Source of the DNA: Phoronis australis
Lineage: Eukaryota > Phoronida > Phoronidae
Reading direction: 5' to 3'
DNA length: 34,419 nucleotides
Assembly: GCA_002633005.1 (NCBI GenBank)
Contig: NMRA01001039.1
Coordinates: 1-34,419 of the forward strand
Shown here: piece after piece, positions 1 through 11,429 of the stretch
How positions within the stretch are numbered: position 1 is the stretch's first letter
How the letters are laid out: each line of letters begins with the position of its first letter
Notes under the pieces: model-generated
The model's database searches: none
Told to the model about the DNA's origin: nothing
What the model saw: the letters and a program-made list of their open reading frames with translations, nothing else
Made by a program: the position numbers and the translations under genes

Positions 1-1984
1 GTTACATTATCGAACAAGAGGTAGCGCTAAATCCAACAAAAGACTAGCACAAGATGGCATTTTAGCCAATCACAAGCTCAGAAATTAAGTAACTGCAGAC
101 CTAATCTAACATGGCGGCTCCCTTAGAGATGCTGTCAACAAATACTGCATACACTTTCAAGCACTAAATTCATCTGATTTGCTAAGTTTCTCGAAAGTGA
201 CATGGGCAAAGAGCACTGGCTGAGTGAAAGAATGACTTTCCCTTGGAGATGAAGACAGTAATGAGCACAATGTGTGCCACCAGTTGGCATTTGCATCAAG
301 TAACTTCAGGGATTGGCGTGGCCGTGGGATTCAGGCAGTAGTATCACAAATCATGTTATAAAAGCTTACTGGCGTTACAAAGATTGAAAGAGGAAAGAGG
401 CAAGATAAACTATAAAGTATGCCGAGAATAGAACCCCCTGATTACGACCAAGATGATGGTTAAATTTTTCGTGGGAGTATGATAAATTGATGCAAGTCAC
501 TGAGTCAGTGCCTCAGGTCACTTCATACCCAAATCAACAAGTACCCAAGTCAAATTTCAAAAGTATTTCAAAACTACGTAATTTGGCAAAGCAGTGATTG
601 AAATCAATCAATCGTGCCATATTTATGAAAAACGACTCAATATTACCCGTTATTTAGTGAATGAAAATGAATATCTATTAGTAATGTTTTAGCACGGGTA
701 CTAATTGACTTGGGTGCGAGTTGGCTAAGGTACGAACTGATTGGAAAACCCTCATATGCACAACTCGTAAAAAGACTGGGTTCCCTGGATTCTGTGTCTG
801 GCCTGCTTGTGTTTGGATCGATCATCCAGATAATTAACTGAATAATCGGCCTGTGTGATGGCATTCAAATGCAGGTAGGACACATAATCCAATAACAAGA
901 TGACCATTTTCTTCAGTGTACATTGTTATTTTCTCAGTAACCATAATTCTGGGCATGGTGTAAGATATCTATCAAAATTATACTTTTTGTAATGTCCAGG
1001 GATTGGGGGAGAGGTAATCTCCATACTCGAAGCTCAGCTCGAAAAGTGACCAATTGCATGCCACAATTCTAGTAAATTCACTTGAATTGTGCACTGTGGA
1101 TAGTTAGGCTTTGAGTCTGAGTTTGGAGATTACACCCTGGGCCCAGGTGATTGGCCATCAATGTCATTATTGAAATCAAATAGTCGTTGGAATGCCGTGC
1201 GGTTACCGATGAATAAAAATATAAAATAGTCCATAGCACACCCTTGACAAAGAGCGCATCGCTCAAAACGTGGGGATATTTAAATATATTTTACTACCGA
1301 CGCTCGTCGTTTTACTATAGTGTTTTACTATAGTTCTACTATAATGTAATTATTGACTACAGAATGCACCTATATCTTTTACTCTCAGGTTTTGCTAAAA
1401 GGCGCATAGGTGCCTGAATTTCAGATTTAGGTGCAGCTTCACACATACGGTTGAAGTATAAGAAAACACATAGCAAATATGTTGAGAACAGTCATTTTTA
1501 TTGAGTTTTTACTCATTCAACATAGTTTGTTGTTGGTTTGCTTTCAAAGAAATTTTGTACAGTGTTGTTGGAATACTATATTCAAAAGTTCTACTTTTAT
1601 GTGTTTTTTTTTGAAATAAAATTTATTTGAGTGAAAGTACAATTTAGAATACTTGCATGATTGTAAAGACTTGTGTGCATAAATGAAATTTTATGTTAAT
1701 TTTCAAACAAAAAATTGTTTTCAAGACCATTTTGCATGGAAACCCATGGGTATCTTTTTCACTTTTGAGCACAACACGTTAGGCCGTGTATATGCATGTC
1801 TTATTTTGAGTGTTTACTATCTGTCTTTTGATCATTCTTTTTACTTCCATTCAATTATTGCACTAAAGAATTGAGTTCATGTCAACATCTATCATTTTTA
1901 GGACAGGCCTACAATGCTTTCCATATTTTTAACCTTTGAAAACGGTTTTTATTTTTAATTTGCTTGGTTGTAATTGGGTTGTTT
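1..1984. other. No recognised gene, 1-1984
   Basis: AT-rich sequence without an open frame that I recognise on either strand. The short open frames here have no domain-like composition. A few bases around 1300-1345 repeat a 'tttactatag'-like motif, probably low-complexity sequence. It is possible that more of the decayed gene at 1985-2489 once extended into this stretch, but I cannot identify it. Confidence 0.5.
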
Positions 1985-2489
1985 TTGGATGCTGCTATGG
2001 CAGGAAATGGCATGGACCTTTTGATCATAGTACAGGGAAGAGATCTGGTAGCACTCGAAGTCAAATACCATCGTTCTTGCTACAAAAGCTTCACAGAAAA
2101 CTAACGATAGTGAAATTTTCACACATGTACTTCAAGAGTTTTGCTTTGAAGTTGTGGAGCAACGAATAATCTCGCATGGGAAAATATTGCATTTGACTTT
2201 GTTAAAGTCACTCCTCGAGGAAACTTTATCCAAAAGAGGTTGTAATGTATCTGTCCGAACTAGAAATCTGAAATTGAAATTACCCTATTCTTACAATTCC
2301 TTAGTTCAAAACAGAATCAGAGTGAATTGTTGTTAAACAAACAATTGTTCTTCTGTAAATGTTGGACTAAAATGCACTGAAATGTGCAAGTGCCAAAACT
2401 GTGGGAATGTCAAAGTTAGTGATGAAATTGAGTCAGATGATGAGACACAGTGTGATGGACTTGCATCCCAGCCGGAGGAACTTGGATAG
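1985..2489 (+). pseudogene. Decayed gene with YHxxCY motif and CXC-type cysteine tail
   Basis: Two reading frames carry protein-like sequence. From 1985 to 2104 one frame reads through the motif DLVALEVKYHRSCYKSFTE and then meets a stop at 2102-2104. From about 2118 another frame gives FTHVLQEFCFEVVEQR and a long charged helix-like stretch, interrupted by TAA at 2334-2336. The same frame continues into GLKCTEMCKCQNCGN and an acidic tail ending at TAG 2487-2489. The first motif resembles the Cys/His motif of a large family of uncharacterised, repetitive metazoan genes. The second resembles the end of a tesmin/TSO1-like CXC zinc-binding domain. One frameshift and two internal stops mark it as a pseudogene, and the middle of the protein appears deleted. 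Its function is unknown; a transposon-derived origin is plausible but not shown. The family assignment rests on remembered motif patterns. Confidence 0.6.
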
Positions 2490-2875
2490 ATTGTATCTCA
2501 TCAAGAGACAGAAACCAGGCTAGTAACTGGTCCAGTGAGCCTGGTGATTTGTAAAACATTTTTCTATTTTCATATTTACATCTCTAGTAATGGTTTTTTA
2601 TCTTGTTAATTTCTCGGCATTTTGTACTTCATCCAATTGCATTTGTTGCTATTCTATACTTTTTGTCCTCATTTTTTGAAAAATTGTATGCTTTGGACTT
2701 GTAGCAGTGATTGCTTTTGTATGACAGATTAGTAAATATGTGATAAAATAAAAGTGAGTCATAGACAGTTTGATAATTATAGTTTTACCAACAGTAAAAA
2801 CAGCATAAAACACTATGAATGGTAGTTCCATATTTCACCAACAGGTGGCACCCATAAATTCATATTTCTTCCATA
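2490..2875. other. No recognised gene
   Basis: AT-rich spacer between the decayed CXC-tail gene and the inverted repeat. It contains only a short, low-complexity open frame on the minus strand. Confidence 0.5.
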
Positions 2876-2935
2876 ATTCTATGTTTTAATTGAAAAACAC
2901 AAACGTTGTTGTGTTTTTCAATTAAAACATAGAAT
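2876..2935. repeat. Perfect 27-bp inverted repeat (hairpin)
   Basis: Left arm 2876-2902 and right arm 2909-2935 are exact reverse complements over 27 bp, separated by a 6-bp spacer (2903-2908). The arms are AT-rich. A perfect palindrome of this length could form a cruciform or an RNA hairpin, or be a minimal foldback element. I see no clear target duplication at the ends. Confidence 0.9.
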
Positions 2936-4464
2936 AACTTAATACAGCATGTAGGAATAATATCTGCAATATCATCCTTTATGGTCACTTAATTTCCTTC
3001 TTTTCTAACTTTTTAATTCCATGTAAAATTTGCTGAATCGGCACAATTTTAACATCAAATTTCACAAAAATGTGCAAGTTTAAACGTGGTAACTTTTTTG
3101 ATTCATAAAGTAGAATGATTTTGACATCAAAAACGCCTGAATTAAATTGCCCCCCAAAAATGGTCACAGAAGTGGTTTTATAGGCCACCTGTGGCCTGCG
3201 GCCCATGGCCTATTTTGAGAAGCCAGCAATGAACAAATCACTGCGTTACTGGCTTTAAATGCAATTAGCTAATTAAGCGGGCACCGTGGCCGTGTGAGTG
3301 CATGCTAATTCAGTGTTTGTTGACAGAAAGCTGTTGGGAAACAACAACTCGATTTTATATCCTATGGTCACGTGTTAGGGGAATCTTTATTTAGATATGC
3401 ATATGCATTATTCAAATCATTGTTGCTGTACAACGGTTACGTGGAAGGGTAACCTGACTTCGACGGAGCCCGACGAACTAGTAAACACATTTGAAGTTTC
3501 GCGGCTTATTCACCAAAATAATCACGTGCGCATTTTTTCTTTGGCTCACTAGTCTTTTCGTGACTGGAAGTTTAGTTTCCAACTTTGGGTGGCTTGTGTT
3601 CGTGATGTCTTCAGTCCGGCCGCGATGGGCCTGATCGGGTTCCGAGCCACTGGCCAGGATAGCAAGTGTTTTGTGTGTTTAGACCTGAAAAAATCGCAAG
3701 TCTAAAATTAAGCACACAGCTATGTTCTCCTGTCTGTGTTTCACGGACGAATAATTTGAATTTATCACCGAACAGACCCCAAACTCCAGCGACCGACCTT
3801 GGTAAATTGGCCTACCGAACTATGTAGGCTACGGTACGTTCAAATACCTAAATATGCGTAACAGCGAAATAAAATAACACCTTTGTTCAATAACTCGATG
3901 TATTTGTAAGGGTTTTACATCAAATTTTGATGATTTATTGGTGTAAAACGACGAATTCAAGCGATAAACTGACACCAGTAAGCGTGTTGTGAACTGCTGA
4001 AGAGACTGCACTCGAGCCTCTGACGTCATTGGTTAATTTCAACACCTTCGTCTGTCGTCAGGTGTCAGGTAAAAGAACTGTATTTGCTGTTATCGAGTGG
4101 AACTACTCGATCGAAATTGATGCAAATTGGATTGTTTTTGGGTGGCATTCTCCTTTAAGTTTTCTCAGGGCCACAAGCTATAAAAAGTGTGAGGCCCTAA
4201 TCCTCACAGTTCTCACCATTTGCCACAATTTTCGAACTGCCTCGGTGGCCACAGCTTTCGAGGGGACTTGTGGCGACGACACGGGCCCAATTATACTTCC
4301 ACTGGTCGATACGACGTTTGAGAGACCCATGTGTCGACGAGACAGTTCCCCTATTTCGTGTGGCCACTGCAGTTTTTTTTTTTTTTTTAGCTTAATGGAT
4401 TCCCCGTCTCCTGGTCATCACATTTTTTACCCCTTGTGAAGATATGCCTCTATTTTAGAGTCCC
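2936..4464. other. No recognised gene; candidate 5' flank of the opsin
   Basis: No convincing coding exon was found, although the missing N-terminal opsin exon should lie on this side of 5405. A CpG-richer patch occurs at about 3430-3660, and a TGACGTCA site at about 4019-4026 matches a CRE-type motif. A 17-19 base T run is at about 4374-4390. None of these identifies a promoter on its own. Confidence 0.35.
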
Positions 4465-4912
4465 TTAAAGATGCTAGGTCTCATTAAAACCGTGAATATT
4501 TAAATTTGTAGCAATCGCCACCTTGTGACTTCCTGTAGAACTGTTTGCTCAAGCATAACTAGGAAAAGAAACAATTTGTAAATAAACTGCGGTTTTAAAG
4601 AAAACACCACAACTGATACACTTCAAAACAAGTGTAAACAAATAGAAAAATCTAGTAATTCCAAATATTACGCAATCGTTAATTCATTGTGAAATGAACA
4701 AATAATAAAAACTGTGCCTTGTTTCATTAGGGTAACGATGACATATTATCATACTCATTTACATAAAAATAATCTCGCAAAACGAGACTTTAGCGAGATT
4801 GTAATGATACCTGGTTCTCGGATGGCTTCCGGTACATCGGAAAACCCGGGATTTTTTGTAAATTGGTACTTCACTTGCAAATACACAATTTAATGAGACG
4901 TAGCATCTTTAA
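4465..4912. mobile_element. TTAA-flanked MITE with terminal inverted repeats
   Basis: TTAA at 4465-4468 and TTAA at 4909-4912 flank a 440-bp element (4469-4908). Its ends are inverted repeats of about 20 bp, starting AGATGCTA and GTCTCATTAAA, with one mismatch. A TTAA target duplication is typical of the piggyBac and Kolobok superfamilies, so this is probably a non-autonomous derivative of one of them. No transposase is encoded. Inside, 4771-4778 and 4793-4800 form a small 8-bp inverted repeat. Confidence 0.75.
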
Positions 4913-5404
4913 GCTGTAGCTTATTTAGCTTGATAGAGAATCCGGCACTGTCTGCCTTGATGGCTCATTCATGAGTGTACGTTTCTCCTATCGGAAATTG
5001 TCCTCGTTGTTATTAAAGATTTTTTCATTGGCTGCACCCGATTCTCTTACCCGGCGTACGTTAGTTTAGTTGGGTCAACCGGTAAGGCATCTGATTGATT
5101 TGGGAGTCGGAAAGCACCATCGGTAATCTGCCAGTCAAATGTTCTGGACGACCAACTCGGTTGACCCCGCTTACGCCCAGTGTTGTAGTGGGGCGTAGGC
5201 GCCCGTTGGCGCAGCCAACCACCTTTTGGCATTTGAACGTAGCGCCTACTCCCCGTAAGTTACGTTCAGTGCTCAAGGTGATATGGTGGACCACGGGGGC
5301 TTACTTACCTGTAATTTTACCACTATACCACTGCTTACGCCGACAAGGTGAATAACGTGCAGACATTGAAAAATTGCGGCATCTCTTTTCTGTTTCTCCA
5401 ACAG
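4913..5404. other. Spacer with possible degraded tRNA-derived repeat
   Basis: GC-richer than its surroundings. The stretch about 5058-5115 has a TTAGTTTAGTTGGG-like segment that resembles an A box, but no good B box follows at the expected distance. Open frames on both strands here look like shadows of GC-rich repeat sequence. The 3' end, TTTCTCCAACAG at 5393-5404, is the splice acceptor for the next exon. Confidence 0.3.
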
Positions 5405-5567
5405 CCATGTGTGGATCCATTGGGAACTCAATCCTGATAATTACCCTGCTCAAACACCGCAAACTCCGAAGTGGCGTCAACACTGTGGCTCTCAATATGG
5501 CCGCTAGCGATCTAGGAAGTGCTACCTTTATGTACCCTATAGCAGCTGCATCCAGCTTCACTAACAG
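5405..5567 (+). CDS. Opsin-like GPCR, exon with TM1 (second half) and TM2
   Basis: This exon encodes the end of TM1, the first intracellular loop and TM2 of a class A GPCR. GNSILIITLL carries the TM1 asparagine (N1.50), KHRKLR is the first loop, and LNMAASDLG carries the TM2 aspartate (D2.50). YPIAAASS matches the YPMSAAS segment of peropsins. The acceptor is a pyrimidine-rich tract ending CAG at 5404, and the donor is CAG|GTATAT after 5567. The exon begins with the last two bases of a codon and ends with two bases (AG), which join to the C at 11305 to form Ser. The ATG at 5407 lies inside TM1, so it is unlikely to be the true start. An upstream exon with the extracellular N-terminus is expected but was not found. 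The family is RGR/peropsin-like; the exact subgroup is not settled. Confidence 0.85.
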
Positions 5568-7649
5568 GTATATTAACCATATGCACTAACATTACCAGCC
5601 TTTTGCAATTTCAATGTCTTTTCAAATCGTTGCTAAATACTGGCAAGTACATAAAACATAAAGTTACCCTGGGAAGCTCGCATCTTTTTAAAGTATGTCA
5701 GGAATAAGCTTCTCGTTTTTCGTTGTCTAAACCGTGCTCGTTCTATACAATTTTAACAGCTTCCCTATGGCGTTATCATGTACATATATAAAGGTATGTT
5801 TGTATATTGTACCATTTTGGGACTGACTTGAGCTATTTAGGCGACAGCGTCAAACTTAACGGCTCTATGGATAGACACTGACGTCTTGGCATTCGTCTCC
5901 ATCGCATCTGCTGTTCATTTCAGTCAAAACGACTGTAAAGTCTTCGAGTTTGTGCACTTCAAACTACATTTGATTACCTGTTTTACTCGTTGATTGGATA
6001 ATAATTCTCAGTTGGTCTTAAACTGGAATCACTCTTATTCTCAAGATTAGATGTGTGTCACAATTTGTAACATTAGCGGTACTCAACCAAACCAGACCTT
6101 AAGTAAAGCAAGGATTTATAAGCTATTAAATGCGAACAAATTCGGACAGATACGGTAGTTTTTCGATACATAACGGATTTTTGTAGTAAGAATTCCCACA
6201 AATACGATTTGAGATAGCTTGAATGAACTAGGAATTCCATGTTTATTCTGATACTTACGAGTTCACATGCGACCCACCAAATAAGGCAGTATCAGGATGT
6301 GACCTACATGATTTAGCACAGTTTATACTAGAAATACAAATGTGTTTACTAGATACGAGTGATTTTCCAAGTATCAGACGCTCAAAAAGTGGACCAGACT
6401 TTTTTTGAAAATTTCCATAATTGATCGTCCAAATATGGCGTGCAGTGAGGTCTGTGGCAAGTGGCCAAAGTGGAGATTAGAAATTTAACCATCGGTGCGT
6501 AGCCTTCGTCTGTTTGGTTTTACGCAGGAGAAATTTTCCGTTAGAAAAGACCAGGCTTGGATTTAGAGGGAAACCCATTGCACAAGCTGGTATTCCTTAT
6601 GTAGTAATGTACATGATAACGTCAAACGGAAATTAGACTGACAAACACATTGTCCAATCTACCTTTTTCATGTTTTTTTTTCTTTGTTTGCATGTAGTGT
6701 CATGTTCAGACTAATCTGCGCCAAGTAATTATGAAGATGCGCAATTTTGAATGTTTAATGATGACTTACTTTCCACCATTGTGACGCGATTTGGACCCAA
6801 AAATACGAATAACAATGTATAGCCTCATCAAAACATTTCCAGGCTTGGATTTTCCGATTCAGGTAACCACGGGGCATTTCAGCACTTAGAGTGTTTTCAA
6901 AAATGATGCGTCTGGTTTAAACGGAGTGCCTCGACAAGGACTGCACCCACTGTATTCCACCGCGGAGTTGAGAACGATTTAACATTGGCTATATCCATAG
7001 TAGGGTAAAAACTTTCGAAATGCTTAGTAATTTTCTGTGCAACGTAAACTTAGTCTAATCATTATTTTTGTTTTTAGTATTCGCATTTTAACTTTATTTG
7101 ACCGAGTCCAAACCGTCAACATGACGTCATACTAAACAGGCGATACTTTCTGGCAGTTTGGCTCGATAGTTATTGACCTTTCAAGCACTAAGTGTAGAAA
7201 TGTGTTATTTTTCTTTCAGTGATATTGTCAAAGCTGCCATAAACTGTCAAAAAAATGTTTTGATTTAGATCACGCACTGTCTGAAAACTGGTCTCAAATC
7301 GTTCGTTACCCAGGTAAGAGATGATTTGTGGGCCCGGGAAGAACTTGCGCTTCGTTATTGCTTAAAGAGGCGTTGAGCGCGATAAACAGACTAAGTTGCA
7401 ATATTGAAAGTGGTTCCCTGCCAATGAAACAGAATTTAATCTGCTCACCGGCTATTTTAAGGTTTGCTCGTAAATATTTGTGATTTCTGTAGATATCAAA
7501 GCATTTTCTTTTAGTTTCAAATTTCAAAAAAACGATTTGTCAACTGTCCGTCACTTCGCTGATTTTTCTCCCACAAGGCAAAGCACGTCGTTGGTATGGC
7601 ATGACATAGGCGTAGCATTTTTCCCTTTCACCTCAAGTGGTTTCAAGCA

Positions 7650-7725
7650 ACAGACTGTGAGTGCATGCGCGCATTTATCATAAGGGGAGGGACATTAGAA
7701 CTCTGTGGTAACCACAGAGTTTTTC
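7650..7725 (+). repeat. Dispersed repeat, copy 1, with 11-bp palindrome
   Basis: This stretch matches the reverse complement of 14813-14890 along its length, sharing blocks such as GCATTTATCATAA, GGGAGGGA and ATTAGAA. It ends in an 11-bp inverted repeat (7699-7709 and 7711-7721, one-base spacer). The shared end and the palindrome suggest the terminus of a transposable element family. No target duplication was identified. Confidence 0.65.
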
Positions 7726-8096
7726 AAAAATCGTGAACTTCGTGTTTTTTGGAAATTTCCTCAAAGGGGAAAACTGAATTACTCTGTACTAGACGTTACA
7801 ATATGGTACTCACGTCAGGAATTGTTTAAAAGATATTTTTGTCGAGCAACCCTAAATATGCCAACTTCACGTTGTGGAATATTTTTTCAGCCTAGTATGA
7901 CCTCCTATAACGTTCTTTTCAAGCCCATAAACCTTGTCTAATCTGATTAATAAAGACCAGATTTACGAAGGTAAGTGGTCTAAATCAAAAGTTTAGTAAT
8001 GCTGGAAAATTGTTGTAGCAGGTTTAATCAACCTAGGGTGAACTATTAAGGGACATTTTCTTTTTAGTTACTACCAAAAACATAAATTACCGTGGA

Positions 8097-8138
8097 TTTC
8101 CGAAAGAAACCCCGCCCACGTCAAGGCTCTTTCGGAAA
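8097..8138. repeat. Short inverted repeat
   Basis: TTTCCGAAAGA at 8097-8107 is exactly reverse-complemented at 8128-8138, with a 20-bp spacer. It lies within opsin intron 1. It could be a chance foldback or a remnant of an element. Confidence 0.6.
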
Positions 8139-10351
8139 CAGGTACCATAACCCCCACCCCTCATGTGTGAGCTTTCGGGATAATTTTCAATTTCTGAAGC
8201 GTATGGAAAATCTGACAAAGTATCATGGTTTTTCAGCTTGATTCTTAAAATGACCGTCAAAACATTTTAAGTACATCAATGGCTTGTCAACGGGGTCGTC
8301 AACGGACTACTCTAAAGTCACAAGCCAAACTGCTTTTAAAGTGAAACCTGTCTGATATTTCAAGTTGATTAAAGTTAATATTTTAGTAAAAACAAACCAA
8401 CAACTGAACTGAGTTTAATTTCCTAATTCAAAGTATGTTACTTACTCCTTATCACACGTTTCAATCCCACGGCTCAATCAGAGCGTTGTGGTAAGCAATT
8501 CACGTATCCGGGGAGCCCCACCACAGTTCCCAAAGAGCCCCCTTGGGGATTTTTGTGGACACAAAATCACTTCGGGAAAATGGGTTACTTCAGCTACCTG
8601 TGGAAGCGATTCCGTGGCAGCGCCTCTGAGTTCCAGCAAATCACCTAAACCCTGGTCCCGGACCAGCAAACAGTGAGCTCGCGGTAAAGTCCGCATCGCT
8701 AAACTCTACACACGCACTGAAAATACTCCATACCCGGTGACCAAGATCATATCCTCGGATTTAACTCCAATGTATGTCTCAAACCTTTCTAAAGAATAAT
8801 AGGAAATAATTTTTATCTTCAAATGGATCATTCATTTGGTGGTATAAACCAACCTCTATTACAACAACGAGTTTTTTAACCAGTTCGTTGCATGATTTTC
8901 ATTTCCGTGAGCGGGGGATGGATTACCTTTCTAACTGATCTTTGTGAAACACTAACTTCAGGAAACCATTTTGTGCAATCATTTGATGACAAGTGGCCAA
9001 AATGTCAGCGTTATGCATTAACTGTGTGGGTATAGGCTAGCAGAGTTTCGAAAACCAAACTGTCGCATCTGTCCTACATCGATGTCACGGATGCTAGTTC
9101 GACCATATGCTCTTGCGTGGGGGCGTCGTGAGGCGGAATATATCGGTGCACTTCTAAAGTTGTGTAAGTAACTATATAACTCCCACTTCACCTGTGTCTC
9201 AAAATATGGTTGCGATTTACGTTTAATTCCTTTGAACTTCGTCAATGTCGTTTTATATTCGCATAACGATTCATGTGAAAAGATTGCCACTCTCTCTCGA
9301 AATTTATCGCTAAATTTATCCACAAGCGTGCATCGTGACAAACAGTTATAGCTGCACAAATATACTTTTCGGCAAAAAAATAACTTCTCATTTAGACCAC
9401 TTGAAACTCTGAAATTGGTCTCAAATTTGAGCTAATTGACAGTAGCTAAATTGGTTGTCTCCGCCCACTCGATCACGAGACACGGTCTTAGATTATAGGG
9501 CGTCCTTGCGAATTCGAGGAGGACGACTTGCCAGTAAATCTTAAGTTAGTTCTGTTAAACATTTACACTTGCGTAGGGTCTTTCTTCGGTTAAGGGACGA
9601 CGAACAAGACATAATTGACACGTTTTCGTGAAAAGTAGCACACACTTAAAATTAATTTCCAATGAAATTTGTTTAATGTTACATTATATTGACTGGTCGT
9701 TTTAACCTCGGGGAAGTTTTCACTGTTTGTTTTAAAGATCCGCACATGGTTGGCGAAAATGGGGCTTTCCAAAATGGCTACCTATTTCTGAATGAAGATT
9801 TGAGAGGTACGCGGGACGTGCTGCTTAGAAGGGTGACTTTTTCACAACCAATTTCCCACCAAAATGGCTGCTTCAAAGTCTGCATAAGGTTCCTATTCCA
9901 ACTACACACATCTACAAAAGGGTTTAAGGCAGCATTTTGCCCTGCTCAGCTGGGCAAAAAAAAAACAAAAAATTAAATTGGGCTTTTACTCTCTCGGTCC
10001 CGTAATATTCCTTCAATTGACCGTTACCAACAAGAAAAGAACATAAGTAATGCACAAATACGCAGTTTTCGAATTATGATTTTAGGGTTGCCCAACCCCA
10101 ATAAACTCTGAAGCGTTTTCTTAAGTCACTGAGGGATTCGCTGTTCTTATTCGTATCGGAAATATAATCCTATCACGGTAAAGAATGTCATGCGACCGAT
10201 TTTTTAGAATAAAAGGCCTGATTCGGTTATCGTTTTTAGCCAGGTAAACGGTGAAATGACGCTTTTAGATTATCTATAATTTTGAAATTTGGAAACAACA
10301 TGGAATCTCTTTATACAAATATGTAGTTCTTAAACCGACGTGGAAATGCAT

Positions 10352-10530
10352 ATCGCAAACATTTTTAAGTCTGGCCAGCACGCCACCTGTGGTCCCGATG
10401 GGAGTTCAGTGGCTCAGTCTGCATGGGTAGCAGGAAATCGCGGGTTCGAGTCCCGGTTGTGGCAGAAATCTTATATTCACATGATGTGGCCACGGGTGGC
10501 GTGCTGGCCAGACTTAAAAAGGCTTGCGAT
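10352..10530. mobile_element. tRNA-like core enclosed by 41-bp inverted repeats
   Basis: Arms 10352-10392 and 10490-10530 are reverse complements over 41 bp with three mismatches. The inner 31 bp (10362-10392 and 10490-10520) has only one mismatch. The 97-bp interior has a TGGCTCAGTC segment like a polymerase III A box (about 10410-10419) and a perfect B-box-like GGTTCGAGTCC (10443-10453). The boxes are closer together than in a real tRNA, so this is not a functional tRNA gene. TTAA occurs in each arm (10365-10368 and 10514-10517), but the pairing extends past it. It may be a foldback/MITE that captured a tRNA-derived SINE head, or an inverted-repeat SINE derivative. Confidence 0.65.
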
Positions 10531-11304
10531 GAAATCTCATCTTGTACGTGTACACCGTTAGCTGTCCTAGAATCCTTACGCCGGAAAGGCCGGCTAGTTT
10601 TGTGGAATTATCCCCTACCAAACTAAGGGTAGTGTTTCTGGAAAAATTACCAAAATGTGATTTTTTCGTCGAAGCTCCCTGCAAATGGATACCTCTTTTA
10701 GAGTCCCCTTCTAATAAGGGTGGTTAACTAGTTTTCCAGCGTCACCCTCGCCAAAAATATAGTCGAGTACTCTCCGGAACTTGGTGATGCCATTGACAGC
10801 ACAACAGATTTTAGTTGTTCAGTATCTGTATGTTACATTTTCGTTTGGGTTGCACGCATCTCAGTGGCTTTTGATAGCCGCACCGTCAGTGGGCTGCAAT
10901 TACCTAAATCACTTACAAAATGAAATCATACACCTACAGTTTACTTTTCTGAAGCCACGCAAAACAACAACATGAGTAGTTAGTGCATATACTTCTCTAC
11001 TTTTGCTTTTTACTACGTCACCAGTTTATGTAAGCTAGAGTTACAGGTGTTCGTCAACCAACAACACAATGCGTGCTCAGCAGTTCAGAAAATCAATACT
11101 AGATGGCGCTAGAAAATCCCAGTTGTGGGTGGGTATTTTTCAGTTATGTAAGCATTTCATGGTAAGCCTCCCACATCTTGTAACTTGTCATTTGTGGCTT
11201 TTCTGCAATAAACAGCTTGTCATGACGAAAGGCAGTGACTACCGGTTGTGGTTTGAATATGGTGTTGATTGTTTTCTTGTAAATAACGTTGTCCTACTTT
11301 GCAG

Positions 11305-11429
11305 CTGGGTAGCAGGAGACGTAGGATGTCACGTGTACGGCGCTGTATCTTACCTCAGCTCCATCGTCAGTATGGTTTCATTCATGAATATCGCCTGCTA
11401 CAGATACGGAGTCGTTTGCACAAAACATG
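11305..11429 (+). CDS. Opsin-like GPCR, exon with first extracellular loop and TM3
   Basis: The exon starts after TTTGCAG and ends at GTAAAC (donor at 11430). It reads SWVAGDVGCHVYG when the first base completes the Ser codon. W-x-x-G-x-x-GC is the standard end of extracellular loop 1 with the disulfide cysteine (rhodopsin C110). Three residues later is Tyr at the rhodopsin 113 position, as in many non-visual and invertebrate opsins. The end of TM3 reads CYRYGVVC, so the E/DRY motif is YRY: Arg and Tyr are kept and the acidic residue is lost, similar to the GRY of RGR opsins. The exon ends with one base (G), which joins GA at 14125-14126 to make Gly. Phase is exact on both sides. Confidence 0.85.

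Larger units (their letters stand above)
5568..11304 (+). other. Opsin intron 1 (about 5.7 kb)
   Basis: This runs from the donor GTATAT at 5568 to the acceptor TTTGCAG ending at 11304. No exon of another gene is recognised inside. The open frames here, including a 113-residue minus-strand one at 9018-9359, show no domain. The intron contains a foldback at 8097-8138, one copy of a dispersed repeat (7650-7725), and the tRNA-like inverted-repeat unit (10352-10530). Intron boundaries rest on splice consensus and exact phase agreement with the neighbouring exons. Confidence 0.7.

Noticed and set aside
4029-4439. 136-codon plus-strand open frame upstream of the opsin as its N-terminal exon
   Set aside because: It ends in a poly-T derived Phe run and has no TM1-like segment joined to a phase-1 donor that would fit the exon at 5405.
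9018-9359. 113-residue minus-strand open frame in opsin intron 1
   Set aside because: No domain, no splice partner, ordinary amino-acid mix for random AT-rich sequence; longest chance open frame is expected at about this length in a window of this size.
10352-10530. Functional tRNA gene
   Set aside because: A and B boxes are too close together and no acceptor stem or anticodon arm can be drawn.
10340-10626. Open frames across the tRNA-like inverted repeat
   Set aside because: They run through the inverted repeats and tRNA-like boxes, so the reading frames are incidental.
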